A stretch of DNA of 64,000 nucleotides from Maribellus sediminis (GCF_011799805.1 NZ_WXUB01000005.1:186001-250000), one strand, 5' to 3'. Counted from the first letter of the stretch, positions 43,879-52,375 are shown. Notes: a model not told the origin generated them from the letters alone. A program made the numbers and translations.

Positions 43879-45207
43879 ATGAAACGATTTATTGAGACCC
43901 TAAAGAATATCTATAAGATTGAAGACTTACGATTCAGAATTGGAACAACACTTTTCTTCCTGTTAATTTACAGGTTAGGTTCGTTTGTTTCGCTTCCTGG
44001 AATCGATCCGGCACAGTTACAAAACCTGGAACAGCAAACCTCTGATGGCTTGCTGGGCTTGATTAACATGTTCTCGGGAGGTGCTTTTGCACAGGCTTCT
44101 GTCTTTGCTTTGGGAATCATGCCATACATTTCTGCCTCAATCGTTATCCAGTTAATGGGTATCGCAGTTCCCTACTTCCAGAGGTTGCAGAAGGAGGGAG
44201 AGTCAGGAAGGAGGAAAATCAATCAGATCACACGTTATTTAACTGTGTTGATCCTGATTCCTCAGGCGTCGGCTTATCTTACGAACCTTCATTATCAGTT
44301 ACCCGAAACGGCTTTTGCAATGAAAGGGCTTTGGTTCAATGCTCCTTCCATCGTGATTCTAACAGCCGGTTCGATGTTTGTTCTTTGGTTAGGTGAGCGT
44401 ATTACCGATAAAGGTATCGGTAATGGTATTTCACTGATAATCATGATTGGTATTATAGCTCGTTTGCCGCAATCAGTAGCACAAGAATTTGTGTCGCGCT
44501 TTGCAGCAGGCGGCCTGGTAGTGTTCCTTGTAGAGTTTGTTATCCTGTTTATCGTATTTATGGCATCCATCGCCCTGGTTCAGGGAACAAGAAGGATTCC
44601 GGTACAATACGCCAAACGGATTGTGGGTAACAAGCAATATGGCGGTGTACGTCAGTACATCCCTCTGAAAGTAAATGCCGCAGGCGTAATGCCTATCATT
44701 TTTGCCCAGGCAATTATGATGGTGCCTATTACAATTGTTGGTGTTGCTAACTCTGAGAACCTTCGCGGTGTTGCGGCTGCTTTGTCTAACATCACAGGGT
44801 TCTGGTACAATTTTACACAATTTTTATTAGTGGTAGCTTTTACGTATTTTTACACCGCTATTACTATTAACCCTACCCAAATGGCCGAAGACATGAAGAA
44901 AAACGGCGGTTTTATTCCGGGTGTTAAACCAGGAAAGAAAACGGTTGAATTTCTTGATACCGTAATGAGTAGAATAACACTTCCCGGATCTATTTTCCTG
45001 GGATTGGTAACTATTCTTCCGGCTTTTGCTATGATGGCAGGAATGAGTCAGGGATTCGCGTATTTTTACGGCGGAACTTCACTGCTTATCCTCGTGGGTG
45101 TTGTGTTAGATACCTTACAGCAAATCGAAAGTCACCTGTTGATGCGTCACTACGACGGACTGATGAAATCAGGACGTATTAAGGGCCGTCCGGGTATGGG
45201 AATGTAA
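43879..45207 (+). CDS. secY: Protein translocase subunit SecY
   Basis: Channel-forming subunit of the Sec translocon, 442 residues, ten membrane helices (e.g. IGTTLFFLLIYRLGSFV, VFALGIMPYISASIVIQLMG, LPGSIFLGLVTILPAFAMMAG). Loop motifs RIPVQYAKRIVGNKQYGGVRQYIPLKVN and NPTQMAEDMKKNGGFIPGVKPG are diagnostic. In many bacteria map or adk follow; here infA comes next. Confidence 0.98.
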   Translation: MKRFIETLKNIYKIEDLRFRIGTTLFFLLIYRLGSFVSLPGIDPAQLQNLEQQTSDGLLGLINMFSGGAFAQASVFALGIMPYISASIVIQLMGIAVPYFQRLQKEGESGRRKINQITRYLTVLILIPQASAYLTNLHYQLPETAFAMKGLWFNAPSIVILTAGSMFVLWLGERITDKGIGNGISLIIMIGIIARLPQSVAQEFVSRFAAGGLVVFLVEFVILFIVFMASIALVQGTRRIPVQYAKRIVGNKQYGGVRQYIPLKVNAAGVMPIIFAQAIMMVPITIVGVANSENLRGVAAALSNITGFWYNFTQFLLVVAFTYFYTAITINPTQMAEDMKKNGGFIPGVKPGKKTVEFLDTVMSRITLPGSIFLGLVTILPAFAMMAGMSQGFAYFYGGTSLLILVGVVLDTLQQIESHLLMRHYDGLMKSGRIKGRPGMGM

Positions 45208-45260
45208 GACTAGTAAACGAGATTTTGATTTTTAACTTTAACAAGAATTATATTTAATTT

Positions 45261-45482
45261 ATGGCAAAACAACCTTCCATAGAACAAGATGGAACAATAA
45301 TAGAAGCATTATCGAACGCAATGTTCAGAGTTGAATTGGAAAATGGGCATGTTATTACAGGTCACATTTCCGGTAAAATGAGAATGCACTATATTAAAAT
45401 TTTGCCTGGTGATAAAGTTAAAGTCGAGATGTCTCCTTACGACCTTACAAAAGGTAGGATTACATTCCGTTATAAAAACTAA
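45261..45482 (+). CDS. infA: Translation initiation factor IF-1
   Basis: 73-residue S1/OB-fold protein that blocks the A site during initiation. [29 protein letters not shown] and [20 protein letters not shown] are typical. Directly after secY with no map gene. Confidence 0.97.
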   Translation: MAKQPSIEQDGTIIEALSNAMFRVELENGHVITGHISGKMRMHYIKILPGDKVKVEMSPYDLTKGRITFRYKN

Positions 45483-45509
45483 GATTGAATAATTAGAGAA
45501 ACGAGTCAC

Positions 45510-45560
45510 GGTATAACCGGGGTGAGTTATCCCGCCAAAAGAAGCGGGTCATCGTATACC
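45510..45560 (+). promoter_or_regulatory. Structured leader before rpmJ-rpsM (candidate S4-type leader)
   Basis: GGTATA (45510-45515) pairs with TATACC (45555-45560), closing a region with CCCGC/GCGGG (45531-45535, 45544-45548). CGGG (45518-45521) could pair with the same CCCG, an alternative fold, as in regulatory switches. S4 autoregulates the alpha operon in other bacteria, and rpsD lies two genes after rpsM here. Confidence 0.5.
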
Positions 45561-45580
45561 AAAAATTAAAACAAGTAAAA

Positions 45581-45697
45581 ATGAAAACTCGTGTTTCAGT
45601 AAAAAAACGTAGCGACGACTGCAAAATTATTCGCAGGAAGGGACGTTTGTATGTGATTAATAAGAAGAACCCGAAGTTTAAACAACGTCAAGGGTAA
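45581..45697 (+). CDS. rpmJ: 50S ribosomal protein L36, zinc-free form
   Basis: 38-residue protein, start [19 protein letters not shown] and end NPKFKQRQG. The zinc ribbon of ordinary L36 (three Cys, one His) is reduced to one Cys at residue 14, so it cannot bind zinc in the usual way. Such C-minus L36 proteins are usual in Bacteroidota. 98 bases after infA, 25 before rpsM. Confidence 0.95.
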   Translation: MKTRVSVKKRSDDCKIIRRKGRLYVINKKNPKFKQRQG

Positions 45698-45722
45698 CAT
45701 TAATCTGTAAAAATTAAATTTT

Positions 45723-46100
45723 ATGGCACGTATTGCAGGTGTTGATATTCCAAATAATAAAAGAGGTGAGATTGCTCTTACCTACATTTATGGTATTGGC
45801 CGTAGCAGGGCACAAAGAATTCTGGCGGAAGCCGGAGTAGACAAAGACCAAAAGGTACAGGAATGGAACGACGATCAGTTTGCCGCCATTCGTCAGGTAA
45901 TTGGCGACAACTTCAAAGTTGAAGGTGAACTGCGCTCTGAAATCCAGTTAAACATCAAGCGATTGATGGATATTGGTTGTTACCGTGGTGTTCGTCACCG
46001 TATCGGTTTACCGGTACGCGGACAAAGTACCAAAAACAACGCACGTACCCGTAAAGGAAAACGTAAAACTGTTGCCAACAAAAAAATGGCCACTAAATAA
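45723..46100 (+). CDS. rpsM: 30S ribosomal protein S13
   Basis: 125 residues, head protein contacting the P-site t[33 protein letters not shown] and [23 protein letters not shown] are family marks. Confidence 0.98.
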   Translation: MARIAGVDIPNNKRGEIALTYIYGIGRSRAQRILAEAGVDKDQKVQEWNDDQFAAIRQVIGDNFKVEGELRSEIQLNIKRLMDIGCYRGVRHRIGLPVRGQSTKNNARTRKGKRKTVANKKMATK

Positions 46101-46112
46101 GGAATTTGAGTT

Positions 46113-46505
46113 ATGGCAAAAAAAACAGGTACAAGTACTAGAAAGAGAAAAGTGGTTGTTGAAGCCAATGGTATGGCCCATATCCACTCGTCTTTCAACA
46201 ATATCATTGTAACGCTGACAAATATGAACGGAGAGGTGATCTCCTGGTCGTCAGCGGGTAAAAAAGGATTCCGTGGTTCTAAAAAGAACACTCCGTATGC
46301 AGCTCAGGTAGCTTCTGAGGAGTGTGCTAAAACTGCTTATGACCTTGGACTTCGTAAAGTTAAGGTATTCGTTAAAGGACCTGGTAACGGTCGTGAATCA
46401 GCAATCAGAGCACTGTCTACCATTGGTATTCAGGTAACCGAGATCGTTGACGTAACACCGCTTCCACATAATGGTTGCAGGCCTCCTAAAAGACGTAGAG
46501 TTTAA
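46113..46505 (+). CDS. rpsK: 30S ribosomal protein S11
   Basis: 130 residues, platform protein of the 30S subunit. [37 protein letters not shown] and the C-terminal [16 protein letters not shown] are diagnostic. Confidence 0.98.
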   Translation: MAKKTGTSTRKRKVVVEANGMAHIHSSFNNIIVTLTNMNGEVISWSSAGKKGFRGSKKNTPYAAQVASEECAKTAYDLGLRKVKVFVKGPGNGRESAIRALSTIGIQVTEIVDVTPLPHNGCRPPKRRRV

Positions 46506-46523
46506 TTTTAAAACGAAAAGGAA

Positions 46524-47132
46524 ATGGCAAGATATAGAGGACCAAAATCTAAAATCGCTCGTAAATTCGGCGAACCTATCTTCGGACCGGATAAAGTGTT
46601 CGAACACAAAAACTATCCTCCGGGGATGCACGGTTTAGCCGCTAAGAGAAGAAAGAAATCGGAGTACGGGCTACAGTTGAAAGAAAAGCAAAAAGCTAAA
46701 TATACCTATGGTGTATTGGAAAAACAATTCCGTAACCTCTTCGAAAAAGCTTCGGCTGCAAAAGGGGTAACCGGTGAAGTTCTGCTTCAGTTGCTCGAGT
46801 CGCGTCTCGACAACGTTGTTTTCCGCATGAGTATTGCTAAAACAAGGGCTGCGGCCCGCCAGTTTGTGACACACAAACACATTACTGTAAACGGAAACGT
46901 AGTAAATATTCCATCGTACACGGTTAAACCGGGCGACGTTATCGGCGTTCGTGAAAAATCAAAATCGCTGGAAGAAATTACGAGCTCATTGCATTCGCGT
47001 AGAAGTTCGCAATACGAATGGATCGAGTGGGATAGCGACAAAATGGTCGGTAAATTCCTGAATCGTCCGGAACGCGAAGAAATTCCAGAAAACATCAAAG
47101 AACAACTGATCGTAGAGTTGTATTCAAAATAA
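46524..47132 (+). CDS. rpsD: 30S ribosomal protein S4
   Basis: 202 residues, primary 16S rRNA binder and, in other bacteria, repressor of the alpha operon. [33 protein letters not shown] and the S4 RNA-binding domain [27 protein letters not shown]. No N-terminal cysteines, so the zinc-free type. Confidence 0.98.
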   Translation: MARYRGPKSKIARKFGEPIFGPDKVFEHKNYPPGMHGLAAKRRKKSEYGLQLKEKQKAKYTYGVLEKQFRNLFEKASAAKGVTGEVLLQLLESRLDNVVFRMSIAKTRAAARQFVTHKHITVNGNVVNIPSYTVKPGDVIGVREKSKSLEEITSSLHSRRSSQYEWIEWDSDKMVGKFLNRPEREEIPENIKEQLIVELYSK

Positions 47133-47151
47133 TAAATTTACTAAAGTTATT

Positions 47152-48144
47152 ATGGCAATATTAGCATTCCAAAAGCCTGACAAGGTGATAATGTTAGAGT
47201 CCGACGATAAAGTCGGCAAATTCGAATTTCGTCCCTTAGAACCGGGATACGGTATTACTGTTGGTAATGCGCTTCGTCGAATTCTGTTATCGTCGTTGGA
47301 AGGCTATGCAATTACAACTGTTAAAATTGAAGGTGTTGACCATGAGTTTTCTACGATAAAAGGGGTTATCGAAGATGTTACTGATATTATCCTGAATCTG
47401 AAACAAGTGCGTTTTAAAAACGAGGTGGAAGATTTTGACAGTGAAAAAGTATCGATCTCTATTACCGGTCAGGAAGAATTGACTGCCGGCGATATCAACA
47501 AGTTCATGACCGGTTTCCGGGTATTGAATCCGGAGTTGGTGATCTGCAGAATGGAACCAGACGTTAAGATCCAGATGGAATTAACCATCAACAAAGGTCG
47601 TGGTTATGTTCCGGCTGTTGAGAACACACCGGTTGAAGAAGAATTCGGATTAATTCCGATCGATTCTATTTTTACTCCAATCAAAAAAGTTCAGTACGCC
47701 GTTGAAAACTACCGTGTAGAACAAAAAACCGACTACGAAAAGCTGGTTTTGGATATTCATACCGATGGTTCAATTCACCCTAAAGACGCGTTGAAAGAAG
47801 CAGCCAAAATTCTTATCTATCACTTCATGCTGTTCTCGGATGAAAAGATTACTCTTGACACCGACGAGAAATTTGCAAACGAAGAGTTCGACGAAGAAGT
47901 ACTGCACATGCGTCAGTTGTTGAAAACCAAATTGGTCGACATGGATCTTTCAGTGCGTGCATTGAACTGTTTGAAAGCCGCCGATGTGGATACACTGGGT
48001 GACCTGGTTACTTACAACCGTAATGACTTGTTGAAATTCAGAAACTTCGGTAAAAAATCGTTAACAGAATTGGATGACCTGCTGGATAACATGGGACTGA
48101 ATTTTGGAATGGATATTACCAAGTACAAATTGGATAAGGAGTAA
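47152..48144 (+). CDS. rpoA: RNA polymerase alpha subunit
   Basis: 330 residues. N-terminal dimerisation domain ([28 protein letters not shown]) and C-terminal domain with helix-hairpin-helix ([45 protein letters not shown]), used for regulator and DNA contact. Between rpsD and rplQ as in most bacteria. Confidence 0.98.
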   Translation: MAILAFQKPDKVIMLESDDKVGKFEFRPLEPGYGITVGNALRRILLSSLEGYAITTVKIEGVDHEFSTIKGVIEDVTDIILNLKQVRFKNEVEDFDSEKVSISITGQEELTAGDINKFMTGFRVLNPELVICRMEPDVKIQMELTINKGRGYVPAVENTPVEEEFGLIPIDSIFTPIKKVQYAVENYRVEQKTDYEKLVLDIHTDGSIHPKDALKEAAKILIYHFMLFSDEKITLDTDEKFANEEFDEEVLHMRQLLKTKLVDMDLSVRALNCLKAADVDTLGDLVTYNRNDLLKFRNFGKKSLTELDDLLDNMGLNFGMDITKYKLDKE

Positions 48145-48150
48145 TAAGCA

Positions 48151-48771
48151 ATGAGACACAATAAGAAATTCAATCATTTAGGCCGTAAGTCAGCGCATCG
48201 TAAAGCGATGTTGGCAAACATGGCAAATTCACTTATCGAGCATAAGCGAATTACAACTACTGTTGCTAAAGCCAAAGCTTTACGTATGTATGTTGAGCCG
48301 CTGATTACTAAAGCAAAAGATGATACTACACACTCTCGCAGGGTAGTTTTCAGCTACCTTCAGAATAAAGATGCTGTATCTGAACTGTTCAGAGACGTAG
48401 CTGCAAAAGTTGCCGATCGCCCGGGAGGATACACCCGTATCTTGAAAACCGGTAACCGTATTGGTGACAATGCCGAGATGTGCATCATCGAACTGGTAGA
48501 CTACAACGAAGCAATGTTGGCTGCAAAAGAAGAAGCTGCAAAACCAAAATCACGTCGTTCACGTCGTGGTGGAGCAAAAAAATCTGATGCACCTGTAGCT
48601 GAAACTAAAGTTGCAAAAACTAAGGAAGAAGCTCCAAAAGCTGCAGTAGTTGAAGAAACTAAAGTGGAAGAAGCTCCGGCTGCTGAAGCTGAAGTTAAAG
48701 CGGAAGAGCCAAAAGCTGAAGCAGAATCTACTGAAGAAGCTGCTGACGAAGAGGAAAAGAAAGAAGAATAG
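48151..48771 (+). CDS. rplQ: 50S ribosomal protein L17 with acidic C-terminal tail
   Basis: 206 residues. The first 120 form normal L17 ([37 protein letters not shown]). About 80 extra residues at the end are rich in Ala, Glu and Lys ([19 protein letters not shown]...EEEKKEE), after a basic patch [12 protein letters not shown]. The tail is low-complexity and likely disordered. Last gene of the cluster, followed by a terminator. Confidence 0.97.
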   Translation: MRHNKKFNHLGRKSAHRKAMLANMANSLIEHKRITTTVAKAKALRMYVEPLITKAKDDTTHSRRVVFSYLQNKDAVSELFRDVAAKVADRPGGYTRILKTGNRIGDNAEMCIIELVDYNEAMLAAKEEAAKPKSRRSRRGGAKKSDAPVAETKVAKTKEEAPKAAVVEETKVEEAPAAEAEVKAEEPKAEAESTEEAADEEEKKEE

Positions 48772-48791
48772 AGTATTTCTTTATGATACTG

Positions 48792-48826
48792 AAAAGCCGG
48801 TTTGTTTTATACAGACCGGCTTTTTC
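48792..48826 (+). terminator. Terminator of the ribosomal cluster
   Basis: AAAAGCCGGTTTGT pairs with ACAGACCGGCTTTT (one U-G pair) around a TTTAT loop, followed by TTTTT, 21 bases after rplQ. Confidence 0.9.
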
Positions 48827-48875
48827 ATTTTCGAGGTAATTCTTTTACGGCTGGCGGCCGGGCTTTCCGCTAAAG

Positions 48876-48969
48876 TTGCCTTGCGCCTGGCTGTTCCACC
48901 AAAGTTAGTTGGGCAGCTTCCTGAGGTCGCTTCCAACTAACAGGTGTCATTAGCCAGGCGCGGCGGCAA
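48876..48969. repeat. 94-bp cruciform-forming element
   Basis: Nested arms: TTGCC/GGCAA (48876-48880, 48965-48969), GCGCCTGGCT/AGCCAGGCGC (48883-48892, 48952-48961), CACC/GGTG (48897-48900, 48943-48946) and GTTAGTTGG/CCAACTAAC (48904-48912, 48933-48941). No ORF. Resembles a non-autonomous palindromic element. Confidence 0.65.
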
Positions 48970-49168
48970 GCTACCGCTGCAATCCCTGCCAGAGGGGCAG
49001 TGGTTCTTTAGAAGCGGGCATAAAAAATGGCATCCCCCGGAATGCCCTTTTCCAAATGTTAATCATCTGCTATTCAACAACAGGATCAACCTGACTGTCC
49101 TCGTCCCCTGAGCTTGCACGTCCGGCACGGGCGGTCAATGTATCGTCGCAGTATTTTATGCGTTGGTT

Positions 49169-49420
49169 CAGTGGCGGCTAAATGTTTAATTGCGAAACCC
49201 TGCCACCGGTGCGCGGCACCACTTTATATTCGTTACAAATCTGTGCTCCCGATGCACGACACCAATTTATATCAGTTACAAACCTATGCCGCCGATCCAC
49301 GGCAACCTTATGTTCACGTACGAAACCTCCCCACGGGTGTGTGGCAAGGCTTTGTAAGCCTTACAGACCTATGCCGCCAATGCGCGGCAATACTTTGCAA
49401 GTGTTACAAAGTGTTGCCTC
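49169..49420. repeat. Array of degenerate 43-bp tandem repeats
   Basis: Five clear units at 49207, 49250, 49293, 49335 and 49378 (43, 43, 42, 43, 43 bases) preceded by a shortened one at 49169; fainter units may extend to about 49140 and 49455. Each unit carries a GCGGCA-like block, TTTATAT, GTTACAAACCTATGCC-like text. At unit junctions TGCCGC and GCGGCA form a hairpin around six bases. ORFs across it are chance, since 43 is not a multiple of three. Confidence 0.75.
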
Positions 49421-49506
49421 TGGCCGGTGGCGGACTCTCTTTATCAGTGAGTTAGGTTGTTTTTTGCGACCGTGGTTTTCTGGATCCCACAGCTGGCGCG
49501 GAAACC

Positions 49507-49594
49507 GGGCTAAAGCCCCTGTACTATGTGGTATTCACTAACCCCAGGCTTAAGCCCGGGGTTAATCATAGTATACTTAACTTGGCTTTAGCCC
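49507..49594. repeat. 88-bp three-tier palindromic element (MITE/REP-like)
   Basis: GGGCTAAAGCC (49507-49517) with GGCTTTAGCCC (49584-49594), TACTATG (49522-49528) with CATAGTA (49567-49573), and a 26-base near-perfect palindrome TAACCCC..GGGGTTA (49539-49564) at the centre with a single symmetric A/C mismatch. Confidence 0.75.
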
Positions 49595-49717
49595 TCAATA
49601 TGTTTTTGCCGATTTCTGTGTATTCAACATTATTGTTTTGTTTAACAGGATTGCTAACTTTAAAACAGAATTTAATGCCATTGAATACACACTTAAACAT
49701 AAGACTTTAGACAAGAA

Positions 49718-49791
49718 GTTGGGTTACCCACCCCAATTGGGCGTATAACCCAACCCGATAATAGAGATATAACCCAACTGGTTGGGTTATA
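49718..49791. repeat. Alternating GTTGGGTTA / TAACCCAAC inverted repeats
   Basis: GTTGGGTTA (49718-49726), TATAACCCAAC (49744-49754), TATAACCCAAC (49768-49778) and GTTGGGTTATA (49781-49791): two inverted pairs, the second forming a 24-base palindrome with a 2-base centre. It abuts the GTTGGCAAC site that precedes the next gene. Confidence 0.65.
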
Positions 49792-49796
49792 CATAC

Positions 49797-49806
49797 GTTG
49801 GCAACA
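49797..49806. repeat. GTTGGCAACA boundary site, left
   Basis: GTTGGCAACAATTTT lies 35 bases before the next start codon; its complement orientation (TGTTGCCAAC) recurs after that gene at 50488. Confidence 0.5.
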
Positions 49807-49840
49807 ATTTTGACAATCCAATTAAAAAGAATACAACAAA

Positions 49841-50464
49841 ATGAAACATATTTTCCAAACGCTGACATTGATAATATTTGTGGTTATAATAGGAATTTTC
49901 AATGTAAATGCTCAAAAACAAAAAGGACTTGAAATAGGAACGAATATAGGTATAAGTCTGGCAGGTGTAGTTGCACCAGGAGAAAACAACACTGGGACTA
50001 GAGTAACCTATAACAATGGTGTATCTGGTGAATACTATTTCTCTGACAGATGGGGCGTTAAGTTGAAAGTTATTTGGGATAACAAAGGTTATTCTAACGG
50101 TACAATTATAGACAAGAACGATAATACCTTAATAACTGATATTAATCTGAATTATATTACTATTCCTTTTATGGCAAATTGGCATTTTAGTAAACATAGG
50201 AGATGGTATTTAAGCTTTGGTCCTTATCTGGGACTATTAACCAGTGCAAAAGATTCAGAATTAGGTGAAGATATAAAAAATCAAATGAACGGTTCCGATT
50301 ATGGCTATGCGTTCTGTTTGGGGTACAAATATGAAATAACTAATAACACGAAACTATTTCTTGAATGTGATGGTCAATATGGTCTTAAAAATATAATAGC
50401 TGGAGACTATAGGGTTTGGAGTACCAGAGGTGCTTATAATTTTGGAGTATTGATTAATTTATAG
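49841..50464 (+). CDS. Outer-membrane beta-barrel protein (PorT/OmpA-barrel-like)
   Basis: 207 residues: signal peptide MKHIFQTLTLIIFVVIIGIFNVNA, then strands typical of porin-like barrels (LEIGTNIGISLAG, SGEYYFSDRWGVKLKVIWDNKGYS, YITIPFMANWHFSKHRRWYLSFGPYLGLL, YGYAFCLGYKYEITNNTKLFLECDGQYGL), ending AYNFGVLINL. The 'stable, tunable' small barrel family (outer membrane protein beta-barrel domain) fits well. AT-rich, alone, and bounded by GTTGGCAAC hairpin sites, so probably a mobile or cassette-like gene. Confidence 0.82.
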   Translation: MKHIFQTLTLIIFVVIIGIFNVNAQKQKGLEIGTNIGISLAGVVAPGENNTGTRVTYNNGVSGEYYFSDRWGVKLKVIWDNKGYSNGTIIDKNDNTLITDINLNYITIPFMANWHFSKHRRWYLSFGPYLGLLTSAKDSELGEDIKNQMNGSDYGYAFCLGYKYEITNNTKLFLECDGQYGLKNIIAGDYRVWSTRGAYNFGVLINL

Positions 50465-50487
50465 TGTATAAAAAACAAGAAAAAAAC

Positions 50488-50624
50488 TGTTGCCAACAAA
50501 TTGTAAATTGCATTGCGGGGTTCGTGCGGTGCGTTGTCTCCGCTCCTTTCTCGACCGTCATGTCCTACCGGACACTGACGCTCTTCGAAATCCGCAACGA
50601 CAACATACAATTTCCCGTTGTGGG
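50488..50624. repeat. Hairpin boundary element, right (attC-like fold)
   Basis: Begins TGTTGCCAAC (50488-50497). Arms 50498-50524 and 50586-50613 are imperfect complements (AAATTGTA..TTGCGG..TTCG with CGAAATCCGCAA..TACAATTT). The loop has its own CGTCATGTCC/GGACACTGACG hairpin. It closes with CCCGTTGTGGG. The fold recalls integron attC sites, but the end bases do not match the attC core consensus. Confidence 0.6.
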
Positions 50625-50648
50625 TAATCTAAAAGAACCATTCTGCAT

Positions 50649-50862
50649 ATGAACAAACTGATTAAGAGACTTTCATCAACAACTGAACTGATTATAGTAT
50701 TGTTAATCGGATTTGGATTATTTATATATTCATCGACCCGCTCATTTTTTATAGTAAACTCGGATTATACACACTCATGGATTTAGCAACTTGATTGCGT
50801 TTTTAGGAATGCAATTTCATTGGCATGAGAAACTTCAAAATTTTAGAGATAGTTTACAATAA
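50649..50862 (+). pseudogene. Remnant of a CPBP-type intramembrane protease gene with internal deletion
   Basis: From ATG 50649 an N-terminal fragment of 45 residues (start MNKLIKRLSSTTELIIVLLI, one membrane helix) ends at TAG 50784-50786. Just after it, in another frame, a C-terminal-looking piece (LIAFLGMQFHWHEKLQNFRD, 50791-50862) ends at TAA. Together they look like the two ends of a CAAX/CPBP protease with the middle lost. The family assignment rests on similarity of the N-terminus from memory and is tentative. Confidence 0.5.
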
Positions 50863-50973
50863 AATCTACGCTAAACAATAAATATAGGTCATTTGGCGGA
50901 TAGCGCTAATTTTGGGCATGGTAACATTTAATAAAATGTATTGCGGTTTGATACGGAGGTGCTTTGAAATGCC

Positions 50974-51022
50974 AAACGCCCCATTGGGGCATCTCTACCC
51001 CCGCACCTAATTTGGGGCGTTT
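50974..51022. repeat. AAACGCCCC hairpin near rarA end
   Basis: AAACGCCCC (50974-50982) with GGGGCGTTT (51014-51022), and an inner GCCCC-ATT-GGGGC. Lies just past the rarA stop on the minus strand but has no T-tract; may slow or end transcription or be a dispersed repeat. Confidence 0.5.
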
Positions 51023-51026
51023 CTAC

Positions 51027-52295
51027 CTAAAACCGATCTCCCCACCATCTTTTCAGGCGTTCGAGAATTTTAATTTCAGATTGATTGTTTTGAGGCTGGT
51101 AAAATCGTTCCTTTTTAATGGCTTCAGGTAAAAAGTCCTGCTCTACAAAATTGCCGTCGTAGGCGTGGGCATATTTATAATCCTTACCGTAACCGATTTC
51201 CTTCATTAGCTTGGTTGGTGCATTTCTAATGTGTAGTGGAACCGGTAGGTCTCCGGTACGACGAACCATTGCAATAGCGGCATCAATGGCTTCGTAAGCC
51301 GAATTGCTTTTTGGTGAGGTGGCCAGGTAGATAGTGCACTCCGAAAGGATGATCCTTGATTCGGGTGGACCGATTTTATGTACGGCGTCGAAAGTACTTT
51401 GAGCCAGCAGCAAAGCATTCGGATTAGCCAATCCAACATCTTCGGCAGCCAGAATTAGTAAGCGGCGGGCAATGAATTTTACGTCTTCGCCACCTTCCAA
51501 CATACGCGCCAGCCAGTAAACGGCAGCATCGGGATCGCCACCACGAATACTTTTTATAAAGGCTGAAATAATGTCGTAATGCATTTCGCCTTTTTTATCG
51601 TAAATGGCCAGGTTCTTTTGCAGACGGTCAGTCACCTTTTTATCGGTAATAACAATGTTGTCGCTTTCTTCGCCAAGAACAACCAATTCTACAACATTCA
51701 GTAGTTTTCGTGCATCGCCTCCCGAAAAACGCAGCAGTGCCTGATCTTCGCGTATCGTAATTTTTTTCTGCTTGAGAAGAGTATCCTTTTTTGTAGCCTG
51801 TTTTATTATGGCAAGCAAAGCTTCTTTATCCAGGTGATTCAAAATGTAAACCTGGCAACGCGATAGCAGGGGAGAGATCACCTCAAACGAAGGGTTCTCG
51901 GTGGTAGCACCAATTAAAGTAATGGTACCGTCTTCAACTGCACCCAGTAACGAATCCTGCTGCGATTTACTAAAGCGGTGAATTTCGTCGATGAAAAGTA
52001 TTGGGTTGGGACGGCTAAAAAACTGTTGCTTTTTCGCTTTCTCAATTACCTCTCGAATGTCCTTCACTCCCGAATTGATAGCGCTTAACACGAAAAAAGG
52101 CCGATCCAAAGTGTTTGCAATAATCTTAGCCAGCGTGGTTTTACCAACTCCGGGGGGCCCCCATAAAATCAGCGAGGTTATATTGCCCGACTCTATCATT
52201 TTTCGCAGCACGGCACCTTTACCCACCAGGTGTTCCTGCCCGATGTAGTCATCCAGTGTTTTGGGTCGAAGTCGTTCTGCAAGTGGTTGATTCAT
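51027..52295 (-). CDS. rarA: Replication-associated recombination protein A (AAA+ ATPase)
   Basis: 422-residue clamp-loader-like ATPase acting at stalled replication forks. Walker A GPPGVGKT (46-53), Walker B LFIDE (100-104), sensor region TLIGATTENPSFEVISPLLSRC, and the C-terminal tetramerisation domain SIRGGDPDAAVYWLARMLEGGEDVKFIARRL...NAPTKLMKEIGYGKDYKYAHAY. Full length. Monocistronic here. Confidence 0.95.
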   Translation of the reverse strand: MNQPLAERLRPKTLDDYIGQEHLVGKGAVLRKMIESGNITSLILWGPPGVGKTTLAKIIANTLDRPFFVLSAINSGVKDIREVIEKAKKQQFFSRPNPILFIDEIHRFSKSQQDSLLGAVEDGTITLIGATTENPSFEVISPLLSRCQVYILNHLDKEALLAIIKQATKKDTLLKQKKITIREDQALLRFSGGDARKLLNVVELVVLGEESDNIVITDKKVTDRLQKNLAIYDKKGEMHYDIISAFIKSIRGGDPDAAVYWLARMLEGGEDVKFIARRLLILAAEDVGLANPNALLLAQSTFDAVHKIGPPESRIILSECTIYLATSPKSNSAYEAIDAAIAMVRRTGDLPVPLHIRNAPTKLMKEIGYGKDYKYAHAYDGNFVEQDFLPEAIKKERFYQPQNNQSEIKILERLKRWWGDRF

Positions 52296-52375
52296 GTCTG
52301 CTCTTAACTTGCCTGCACTGGAATTCTTCCATTCTGCCGGCTATTTTTACGAGCTCTAAAAGTAAAGAATTTATT

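Noticed and set aside
49169..49420. CRISPR array
   Set aside because: Repeat and 'spacer' parts are equally conserved, units are degenerate, and no cas genes are present.
49114..49541. ORFs of about 113 and 119 residues across the repeat array
   Set aside because: They run through 43-bp tandem units that fall in a different frame each time, have no family-like sequence, and are explained by the repeats.
50488..50624. Genuine integron attC site
   Set aside because: The hairpin architecture is similar, but terminal bases GTTGGCA / TGCCAAC do not match the GTTRRRY / RYYYAAC cores and no integrase gene is in view.
48772..51026. tRNA or rRNA genes in the large gene-poor region
   Set aside because: No cloverleaf-like segment with TTCRA-type T-loop or conserved rRNA text seen; hairpins there are long palindromes instead.
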